Part shown: piece after piece, positions 53,898 through 64,000 of the stretch
How the letters are laid out: every line of letters starts with the position of its first letter
How positions within the stretch are numbered: the first letter of the stretch is position 1
DNA from: Lineus longissimus
Taxonomy: Eukaryota > Nemertea > Pilidiophora > Heteronemertea > Lineidae
Direction: 5' to 3'
Length of the DNA: 64,000 nucleotides
Assembly (NCBI RefSeq): GCF_910592395.1
Contig: NC_088312.1
Coordinates: forward strand, 15,573,792 to 15,637,791
Notes under the pieces: model-generated
Seen by the model: only the letters and a program-made list of their open reading frames with translations
Database searches by the model: none
Told to the model about the DNA's origin: nothing
Translations under genes and position numbers: made by a program

Positions 53898-56800
53898 TTA
53901 ACATCTAAAGCATCTAGACATATTTACTTTGCCAGAATTGGACAAAGCATGACCAAGAACAAGTTGGTTGAAGCGAAATATACAGATTTCCCAGCCATTT
54001 TAGGCTTTTTTGCTTGTAGTGCCATTTTCTCATGAAACTGTCATCGGCTGAAACAAGCCGTACACATTATCTAGAATCAATGGAAGCAGCTGTGCAAGAA
54101 ATGATCAAGCATACATGGACGCATGGATACATGGACGCAAGCAAAGCCATTCCAGAAACAGCCATACTGCTAGATCGGGACCAGTGTCTTAGTGTTAAGC
54201 AAAAACATAGTCAGTCGAAATTTAACTGCTGCAAAAATGCCCTAGGTTGAGTTACTAGGCCTAGGTTTATTACTCTACAGCATATGATGCATATAAAGTT
54301 TTAAAATCTTGCCTATCACAGATATGATGTAAAAGTGAACCCAGTGTTTTTATTGGTTTTCAGCTTTTTTGAAAAGCTGTTGAAGAAAAAGCTTGTACCC
54401 GGTAAGTCTAAAATAATTCGAAAAATGAGAACAAAAAGTTATTTTCAAAATAGAAAAAATTCTGACTTGTCAAGAAGACACACAGTATGCAGAAACACAC
54501 AGTATGCAAAAAAAACGAATTTGGTTCTTCTAAGCCTGTAAGTGCAATAGCTTAGTGAGAGATTAATTTTTTTAAATTTCGCATCATTTTCTCATGCAGA
54601 ACATGACAAAACCGACTTACTAGGTTTTTGCTACAATTAACACTCAAGAGCTAAGCCATACAAGAGTGAGAGAGAATTAGCATCATTGATTGGCCTTTGA
54701 CTTTCTGAGTTTGTGTGGACCATTGGCAATGCTTCTTTTTGGACACCAGAGCGCGAACTGCTGGTTGGGTTTCTTTAAAGATGTTAGCTTCGTGACCAAA
54801 TAGGTTCTTTGGGTTCGGATTGTCAGTGCAAAATGAACAAAATCTTCAGCAAAGCCATGTGGTCAAAGAGGATGGACCATATTTTGTTTCTGGATATTTC
54901 TCATTTATACTTGGTACAAAAAGTTATATCGTTTAAATTGGTCAAGAAATGAACTGTACAGAGCAGACAATGTCCCAATTCAATGCACTACTGGTACATT
55001 AATGTACACAAATACATGCAAAAAACTTTATTTCGTTACCATGATTACATCATCGCTAAAATCAATAAAAACCAAACCTCAAGTAAGTCCTACCAGTAGC
55101 TTGCACCCCAGAGGCCAAAGCGGTGTCGAGAAAACATTCACATTCAGATGACAATGGAGCCTTGGAGGCAAGGATCGAACCTTTAAGGTATATTCCGTGC
55201 CATAGTGATCAGACCTGATCTGATGTGTAATCTCAAGGCACTTTCAAAGGCATGGTCAGGTACAAGATCTTTGATGAAAGTCAATGGAGGTTATATTTGG
55301 TAAATGACAGCAACATATTGGTGGACCTTAACTTCTTAGAAATTCTACAAACTCTCTTCTCAGCTGATCGAAGTCTTGCATGAATGGCACATGGCCCCAA
55401 ATTATAAAATTTCAATTCGACTTTTATATGTTTGATGATATACTATTGTCGACAGTTTTGTGTGAGGCCAGGGGGTACATTTCATTACATTGAATGGTTA
55501 TTGGCTCATTGTTGACTTTTAACTTTTCATTAAAGTAGCTGGTCTTCCTACCACAAACAGCACAAAAACCAATGTCTAGTCATATTTGTCATATAATTTC
55601 ATGGGTATTTCTTATTGTGTTGAATTAGATGATTTTAGGCTCTGGAAATTAGATGATCACAGTGTTGCTTCATTGAGGGTGTAATATATCTGATGGAAAT
55701 TTCTTCGGGCAATTAATGTAGCCAAAAGCAATGTAACCTATACATGCTCCGCCAGGTTCTTATTTTGTTCATACATGTAACTCATTCTGGTAATTTATTT
55801 ATATATTTTTGTACATTTGAATATTATTGTAGTGAGAATTGTTAATGTATTTACATTTTGAGCTTGAGACACTGGGGACGAGGTAGGTGGAATTGTTGGG
55901 CAGACGCCCGCAACCACTGATAATTGTATTTGATGTTTGCTTGGCAGGTTGATGAACCAGTGAGCAAAAATGGATGATTATAAAGTTGCAACACTTTTCC
56001 ATAGCTGTTTCTCATGCTATGCCTTCGGACAATCCAACCTGGGTTACAGGCTCAACTACAGTTGGGAAGTGTTTTTTTATCATTTTTTCGCCCTGTGCAC
56101 AGTTTGTCGTAGCACATGTGTGACATCCTCTGCAAGCTCTGTGGTAAACATTACATTTGATCTGTCAGAATCAAATGCCTTATCTGCTTCCACTGCTATT
56201 GGTGAATTAAATGTATTGGTCAAATTGCTAGTATGGAGTGTGGGATTGGTTTAATTGGTGTCGCATGGGCTTTTGCCTGTGCAGATCAAAATGACATTGA
56301 GAACGGTATTATCATCATGACTTGAATGGTCTTGACAACTTGTTATGTAGGAGCCATTATGTATGTTGATGATGTAAACACAATGTTAGCTAGTCCTGTT
56401 TGTCCTGTTTCATAAGTTTAATAGTGGTGTGCAATGTCCCAAGCTCTTCGACCGGTCCAGTTGTTTCGGTCTGTTTTTTCATCTTTTTGTCTCATTTTGA
56501 TGGAGAACGTCATTGTCCTACTAGAAAAAATTCATACTACTGGGTCAGAGTGATATAAAAGTGCAATGGAAGACTAGCTGTGAATTGACTCAAAGGTGTA
56601 CTCGTCAATTAATCTATAAACTAAACCATTCTCACCTCCACCTGTGAAATCGAAAGATGCTCATCATTAATCATTTTACTGAATGACAGGATAATCTTTT
56701 CTACTGGAGAAGTGAACCACTTTTCTTTTCTTTCTATTTTTAGGGTACAATTTTTCGGTGGTACTTCTTTTTGTTTACAATTTGTCTTAAACCGAGCTTA

Positions 56801-58344
56801 ACTATTTAGTTATTTTCATGCTTGGGGGATGATGCACATTCATACCAAAATGAGTCTGTTAAGCCTTCCTGGAAAGAAAGAATAATTGATAGTTGATTAG
56901 GTTAGAACTAATTAGTTTAAATGGGTATGATGATAATGATGAAAAAGACTTGTTGACAACTGTTGCGAAAGCTGTATATTTACGGGATATTGTAATATGA
57001 ATACACATATAATTACATATATATATATATATAGATTGGAAGTGACTTTAATGTATAATTTCCATCATGCTGAATATGTGTACATTCTGTTCAGTGTACT
57101 CAGATAGGAACGTTTCCACAACACTCGCATAATATGAGCCACCAATGCATTTCATTCTCACCTTGTGTAGTTGTCGTGTCAAAAACACCAGCTTTATTTT
57201 GTAAAGATCAAAGATCATGTACTGAGAATTGACTAGTTGTATCTGCATTTTTTTAAAACCAATTTTTTTATCCTAATTATCATTACCTTTAAATTATAAA
57301 AACATCGCAGTTTTTGGAAACATGAGTCGGAATTCAGACTCGGTTCCAAATTAAAAAACCCTTCAGAGAGTTGGAATTGGAATCCTTCCCTGAAGAAAAC
57401 ACTAATCAGGTAGTAAAACAATGGATCGGGAGGTACCTCAAGTTATTGATAGATGGCAGTGCATATCAATTTTAAAGTGACATAACTTTTCAATCCCGTA
57501 ATTTTTGAGAATTTGTGTTTTTCAAATAACTCACAGTGCATTTTGCTATACCTTCCTTTCAGCATGTGTAGAAAATGAAGGGGTGTTAATTCAGACTCGG
57601 GAGTCCGAATTTGGATTCAATCAGGGAATCTTGATTAGAACTCAGAGCCCGAACACGGATACAGTTCTGAATGAAATCCAGAACTGAGCTTTTGAGTCTT
57701 GAACGGCCTTTTCACAGAATTACCAAACTATTAAATACAGCTGGTTAATCGGAATGGAGCGGTGTTGCATTGACGTACATTCATTGTTTTGTCAATGCCA
57801 TGTGTTTGCTGTCAAGTACGGAGGCACTGTCTGTCATGTATAATATGGATAAGATACATGAGTCGAGGAAAAAAACAAAAGATTCTGGGGCAACCCAAGC
57901 CACCACACAATAATCACAACCTGTGGAGGTGTTTGAATGCTTTTATTGTAAAAAGATAAGCATTGGGCACACTTCAATGTAATTATGAAATAAATTTAAA
58001 ATATTTATTTCATCTCCATAATATCATCTCTTGCTTTGAAAGTTTGCCTTTTGTGATCAACATCTAACGTTTTTTTTCAGGCAAAATGTTGGCGATCAAA
58101 GATATATCTAAAACTAGTAACTATATTTGCTTGAAGTCATGCCGCCATGCAACCTAAAGGCTGCTTTGCATACTCTATCAACCAAATATTGTTTTCTATT
58201 CTTTTAAGCCTCTTCCATTGAAATTAAATAAAATCATTTTTGGACACAATTTTAAAGAAAATAAACAAACTTGATGTTGTTGCAACTAAAGCAGGAGGGA
58301 GGAATGTCAACTTGGCTTTTCGACTTCAAGGCATATGGGATTAT

Positions 58345-58905
58345 AATTATGCCCCCCACTCAATGAAGTTGAGATGGGCGTATTATGTTCTCAGCTGGTT
58401 TCCGCATCTGCACTCTATTCCGCTCAATTACTCAAGAACCACTCGTCAGGCTGATTTGCAATTTTTATGGCATAAAGCCCTAGTGTGTCAAAGGTTCCCT
58501 ATTGATTTTGGGCCCAAGCCCAAATCGAAGATGGCTGCCAGGTTGCCATCTTGGTTTTTCACATTCCACCCCATAACTCGAGAACCGATTGAGTGACAGA
58601 CCTGAAATTTCTGTGGTGTAATGACCTATTGTGAGGGATGTTCCCTATTGATTTTGGGCCCAACCCAAAATCCAACACGGCTACAATCTTTGCTTCCGCA
58701 TTCCACCCAATAACTCAAGAACCGAGTGAGTGACAGACCTGAAACTTATGTGGGGTGATGTCCTAGGGTAGGGGAGGTTCAATTTCAGACCCAACCTAAA
58801 ATCCAACACGGCTGTTTAGTGACAGCCAAAAACATCTCTGGTGCCCACGGAGCGGTGGCATACATTGCGATTCGCCTCGATTGCATTAAGTGTCTAGTTA
58901 TTAAA
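58345..58905 (+). repeat. GCATAC/AACTCAAGAACC dispersed repeat, copy at 58.4 kb
   Basis: It starts AATTATGCCCCCCACTCAAT. It shares with the 49.7-kb copy TCTATTCCGCTCAATTACTC, AATCGAAGATGGCTGCCAGG, GAACCGATTGAGTGACAGAC and the end GATTCGCCTCGATTGCATTA. Plus orientation, non-coding despite a 118-codon open frame. Confidence 0.7.
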
Positions 58906-61667
58906 GATGTTGGTGAAGCAAGGGAAGCTATCTAGTTTACTACACCATGTCATTGGCAAGTTTTGAGTTGCTTTTGAGTAACTGCAGAAATGGCATAAAT
59001 GAAATGTAAGCTTATAACTTTTTTACAACTTGTAAATACATCTTTGCTTTTCTGGGCCATTTTTTCATCTGTTCGAGCATCAATAAAATGCTGTGGCACT
59101 GCATTGCTTTGTTTGTACATATTTATATTATGTATGTTTGTTTGCTGCTACATATCTTAACTGAGATATAGTCTCTACAACAACTACGTGACAGAGGGGA
59201 CAGGTGGAAGATTACTTGACTCATGAGAGCCTTTTATTGGTGTGCTTTGTAGCCTGGCAAAATCCTTCAAATGATGGGGTGACAATTATTTATTTATTTA
59301 TTGGATATTACAGACAGAATAGGTGTTGAGTTTTGGGTAATGCATATCTGTCAAATTAGTTAGTTCAAGCGTATTCACACACAATTTGAAACATTCATTT
59401 ACCTTCTTTGTGTTTGTTTATAACAAGGTGCTACTGTGTATATATTTAGTTTTTTTGTTACTGCCAAAAGAGGGCCTTTTAGATGATTGACATACTTGTT
59501 AATATAGATGTTATGATGTGATGTGTCAGTCATCATCTAGATGGTTCTGTAGTCCAGTTTGATTTAGTTTGTAGAGTGCAGCCCTGAGCAGAATGTCTCG
59601 AAATTAGTCATCCGTAAGTAATCATTCAAAATGGTCACGTTTTGTATGACTTCAATGATGGTTGTGTCAAATAGGGCAGTTACGCAGCAACCGTTTATCA
59701 TGAGCCATGTTTGGTAAACCTCACTGTGATTCATTGTCAAATTAACCCTATTCTGGAGAGGAATGTAGACAATAACACTCGTCAGCATGACCTGAGGAAA
59801 GTGAATGTATTGATTAAAAGCTTGTAGCTCCCTTGTCACAATCATTATAACCCTGTATCTAAGGACAAGACACTGAAAATGATGTGTTACCCATTGTTGT
59901 TCAGTGTCTCTCATGAAGTCCCTTGTCACCAGACAAGTCGCAAACCAGCATGGCCATATCCCAATTTTCCACAGTGTCACTTGACATGAAGAACAAACAA
60001 GTCACATCCAGAGAGCGGGCTACATAGTTGTCACATGTCACTTTCACCCTCTCGTCATATTTCATGTTGGGTTATGTAACATTGTGAATCCTGTTTTTTC
60101 GGCCTTTTTACATGCAAAAATGCTATACAATTCCACAGGTTTATGTATAACTAATGCCTCATTACATTGTAATGGGAAACAACTGAATCTCTCAGCTGAT
60201 ATTTTATACTTTAAGGAACAATCGGATAATCCCTTCCATGTGCTTGCGTTACGGAATCAGGAGTCATTGGCTTGCTGATAGGACAACAAAACTACCAGTG
60301 GTAATGAATTGCTGTCCTTTCGCTCCCTGATCTCTTTGCCTCCAATTGTTTTGCTCTGAATGGTAGTTAACTTGCCCCCTTGCTTGGTTGTTTCGCCCCC
60401 CTTGGACTTCAGGCTGGTTTCTATAAGGTTGTACAAAGTGTTGCCTGAGGGAGTTGGTAAAATAAGATAAGAAGTGTCTATTTATTGATGGGCCATCTGC
60501 AGTGTGACCTTGAGCAAGTCAATTGGCCATCTTTTTGATTGGTCTTCTGGAGTCTAATCTCTCTCATCAAGCTGGAATTCAGAGAGTTTTCTAAGAGTAA
60601 GATGATGTAGAGGTGAAATAGCTTGTAATCTAACTTCTCTGTGAGTTTAGATTGGATGACGACAAAACTTATCCTGAAAGTAGGGATTGATACAGAGTAT
60701 GACTTGGCAGGCTTTAATTTGGAATTCTGAAGCGATTATGGAGAAATATATGTTTGGTAGTTTTGCATTTTGAGGGAAGTCCCTTGAGATAGGGTCAGAA
60801 GTGAGGAAAATTTACTGAAATCTACAGGAAAAGTATGGAAAACATTGTACAATACTCATCCTGAATTTGTTATTCCATTTTGAGTTTATTTGGTTGTCTT
60901 CGCTCCCTTTTATCTTATGAAACATGACATTGGCCCTAAAATTAGCCAGCCTTCAATTCTAATGCATGTACTGGTATGACTCGTCATAGTCTCTACATGT
61001 AGGTACTCCTGGTAAAGAACACACAATAGGTCAAATGCATTGAACAGTATACAGGCCATGATAAGGGATTAGTAATTAGCATATTCTATTTTAGTCTAGA
61101 ATCTATAAAGGTTAGGGAACCTCTGCCTACATCGTTCTGTAGTGCCCATGATATTCAAGGTATAGCCTACTCTATTTGAACTATCCTCAAAAATCCAAAG
61201 TCGGTCGTATCCTCCTCCCCTCGCACATGTTACTGTCGGTCATCAGTGTCGAGTGTTGGCCTTAGGTTATGGCCAGCTCCCCAGGTTATTTGCTAGTTTC
61301 TGTAATTACTCGTTTTAGCCAAAAGTGGAGGATCAATCTAGACTATGGTCAATCGATATGGTAGACAAGTGAATTGCCTGAGGTCTGAATGACTATTTAA
61401 AAAGACAAATGTCTTGCTCAAGATCACAAGATAACACTACAAAAAAGATTTTAAGAAACCAAACCGCAGTCCTAGGGGGCAATGCCACTTCCATGCCACT
61501 TGCTGAATCCACTCCCACTTAATGTAAAACTACTAGGGGTTAAAAGGTCAGGGGCAAAACAACCAGATATCGTTGTAATAATGTAGTATTGGCCAGTAAT
61601 GTACCAGTAGTATTCATTTATCAAAGCTCCATATCAGATTCTTGATCATTTATTATTTCGATCCAGT

Positions 61668-61905
61668 ATACAATTGATCAGTGGGCAATCTTTTGGGTAC
61701 AGTGGGCTGTATTTAATTGATGAGTGAGCTTTAAGGATACAGTGGGCTGTATTAAATTGATCAGGCTGTTTGGGTACTGTGGGCTGTATCTGATGGTCAG
61801 TTAACTGTTAGGGTACAGTGGACTGTTTGGGTACAGTTTGCTGTATTTGATTGGTCGATGGGCTGTTTGGGTAGAGTGGGCTGCATCTGATTAATCAGTA
61901 GCTGA
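61668..61905. repeat. Imperfect tandem array, 45-60 bp units
   Basis: GGGTACAGTGGGCTGTATTT, then AATTGATCAGTGGGC or variants, recurs about five times with irregular spacing. Confidence 0.6.
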
Positions 61906-62512
61906 TCAGATAAAGAGTACACTGCTATTGATTGAACAGTGGTTTGGCTACTTATACCGAGAAATAGAGTCCAAATCACAATTGTCATCCCTAAATTCGC
62001 GTCATTGACGTGCTTCCCAGCGCGTAGGGTGTGTGTAAGGACGTCTTTAGCACACAACTTGGTGCATAGCTAGCGCGTGCGCTGAACGTCAATGACATGA
62101 AGCACAATGAGGTCAACTGTCATTAGGACTGTCTGTGAGCACTTTTATTTAAAGATGTACATATGTGGCCTGGGCTACCTGGTATTTAGTTACATTGAGT
62201 TCTGACCGATGTGGAGTGTTTTGTTACGTAGTGGGTTACATAAAAATGTAGAAAGCAGTCACTCTGTATTTTTAAATGATCTTGAAACTTTTAAAAAGTC
62301 AAGTTTATTGTTTGTATGGTTGTTCTAACTTATACTAACTAATATCAATGTCAGCTGCAAATATAAAAATATCATAATCATGTCATTCATTGTGGAGCTT
62401 CATTTGGGTTTTGTTAAGCTAAGAATAGCCCACATCCCTTTCCCCTCAAACCCCATTCCCCACTGCTAATTTTGCCTCAATAATATCATAGAAATATCAC
62501 CACCTCTGTTTA

Positions 62513-63475
62513 TTTTTAGCTCACCTCTCGGGAGCTTATACAATACCGTGGCGTCCATCGTCGTCGTCCGTTAGCAGAGCACGTTTCATCACCGCTAGGG
62601 CTAGATGGCTAAAACTTGGTGTGATGGAAGCTTTGGGCGATATGCCCAGACTTTTTTTTTTTTCGCGATTGGACGAAGTTTTTATGGTTGGTGTATCTAA
62701 TAAGGTTAAATTACATATACAGGTTTTTGATTTGACCTACTTTTCAAGGTCACAGAGGTCAAAGTTCACTAAATCGTCGATAAGTGGCACTTTTCGTTTC
62801 TATTTGAGCTAGAAGGTTCTCAACTTGTAGGGACATGTATTTAGGGACCCACTATTCTACCCCAAAAATTTGTCACGCTCGGACTTCAAATATTGCCACC
62901 AGGCGGCCATCTTGAAAATTAAACGAAATCGTATTGCAACCAAATATCATGTGATTGTATATATATGTACTCTCTACAACATCCCAGATCTTCAGTTGAA
63001 TCCATCGACCAGTATGGCCGCCAGGCGGCCATCTGGAAAATTAAACAAAGTCCTATTACCCCAAAACTAATGATCGAATTGCATCCAAACTTCATGTGAT
63101 AATGTATCTATGTAATCTTATCAATATCCCTAATTTTCAGTCAAATCCCATGACATATATGACCACCAGGCTGCCATCTTGAAAATCCAACAAAGACCTA
63201 GTACTCCCTAAACTGTTGAACAGATGTCAACCAATTTCCATGTGTCATGTACACTCTTCAATAACCCTGAAATTCAGTCAACTTTCTAACCAAAATGCTA
63301 TACTTAGATGGTACCGGTAATTTTCTTTTGTGCCATTGAGCCGAGAAGAATAATATTATTCAATGGAATCAAAACTGGTGAAACTAGCCAGAAAGTGTTC
63401 TCCCCATATCCACCGCAAATGACATACATTACATTGCCCGAGGTGAGCACATGATCCCTGGACCATTTCATTTCA
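62513..63475 (+). repeat. AGCTCACC-type dispersed repeat, copy at 62.5 kb
   Basis: It starts TTTTTAGCTCACCTCTCGGG, contains CCGTTAGCAGAGCACGTTTC, TGATTTGACCTACTTTTCAA and GGTCACAGAGGTCAA, then three ATGGCCGCCAGGCGGCCAT-like segments. It ends CCGAGGTGAGCACATGATCC. Plus orientation. Confidence 0.65.
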
Positions 63476-64000
63476 AATAAAGTGTATGTTTCAAAATTGT
63501 ATATGCATATATCATTCATAGTGCTACGTGAACATGTTTATTGTTTTCCTGTTTCAACAAAAAAACTACCACCGGATCTCATGGTTTGCAATTCTTACAT
63601 CCATTCGCACCCTTCTCAAAATGGATTTCACTTGTTTAAGAAACTAAGTGATCAACTTGTCAAGGCCAGTGCCATCACCTATTAATATTTTCAACTAGAA
63701 ATTGTGAAAGACCTCCGATGATAATCTGATTTTCAATCAACTACAGTATCATATATATACAGCGGTTGGTAGAGGTCTCTTGATTTGCTTAATGTAGGGG
63801 AGTTTGGTGGTTGGTTTGGTTAATGCTCAGAATGAAATGAGAAACCACAGGCACTTTGGCGAGTAGCTGATTAAAACTCAAGGTTAGGGCAGGCATTTAC
63901 TACCATGTAAAGGATTCCGAAGAGAAGCCTGGTATTACTGCTTACTAAATTTGGACGTAAAATATATTAACCCCTAAATCCCTTTGGTGTCCCAAGTAGA

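Larger units (their letters stand above)
52717..64000. other. NELL 3' UTR and downstream flank
   Basis: No further gene was recognised. The 3' UTR end is uncertain: AATAAA occurs at 55,063-55,068 and 59,082-59,087, the latter followed by a GT-rich stretch. The region has a 20-bp tandem array, a TTAA element, a dispersed repeat at 58.3-58.9 kb, an imperfect array at 61.7-61.9 kb and a repeat at 62.5-63.5 kb. The long AT-rich stretch 54-58 kb holds an AT microsatellite at 57,015-57,033 and otherwise nothing I can name. Confidence 0.6.

Noticed and set aside
59082-59087. AATAAA as the NELL polyadenylation signal
   Set aside because: It is followed by a GT-rich stretch but lies 6.4 kb after the stop, beyond several repeats; without transcript data it cannot be preferred over 55,063 or another site.
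61981-62105. Regulatory inverted repeat around GTCATTGACGTGCTTCCCAG
   Set aside because: Related strings occur near 19.7 and 28.8 kb, so it is probably another dispersed repeat; boundaries could not be set.

Overview
The window is eukaryotic, animal genomic DNA, intron-rich and repeat-rich. One gene dominates it. Eighteen plus-strand exons between 11,011 and 52,716, each bounded by AG and GT in matching phases, encode 888 residues of a NELL-family protein: a secreted multidomain glycoprotein with a TSPN/laminin-G domain, a coiled coil, VWC modules and six EGF modules. The signal peptide and the first part of the TSPN domain are not visible and should lie upstream of the window. The 3' end is complete: the reading frame closes at 52,716 after an unusual serine-rich tail. 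NELL genes are, to my knowledge, absent from flies and nematodes. Together with the dispersed repeats that begin AGCTCACC, of a type I associate with mollusc and related genomes, this suggests a lophotrochozoan such as a mollusc, annelid or brachiopod. The phylum is an inference.

Layout. 1-11,010 is the 5' flank or a large upstream intron, with two copies of one MITE, a foldback-like repeat and degenerate dispersed repeats. 11,011-18,976 holds eight exons for the TSPN domain, coiled coil and two VWC modules. 24,233-33,989 holds four EGF exons; the introns here carry a 42-bp minisatellite (about 27 units) and a TTAA-flanked MITE. 33,990-46,145 is a 12-kb intron that has become a transposon hub. 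It holds a nearly complete, inactivated DIRS1-like tyrosine-recombinase retrotransposon (35,652-43,320) with inverted terminal repeats and the diagnostic internal complementary region, a nested dispersed repeat, a satellite with about 147-bp monomers, and a foldback transposon with tandem-repeat arms and an 8-bp target duplication. 46,146-52,716 holds the last two EGF exons, the C-terminal VWC modules and the tail. 52,717-64,000 is the 3' UTR and 3' flank with repeats only.

No second cellular gene, rRNA, functional tRNA or CRISPR array was found. Most open frames outside these exons are chance or repeat-derived. The most novel-looking structures are the two foldback elements whose arms are tandem arrays of a CATTTCGCC/CATTTTGCC motif, the serine-rich C-terminal extension, and the uniform orientation of about ten dispersed repeats relative to the gene.
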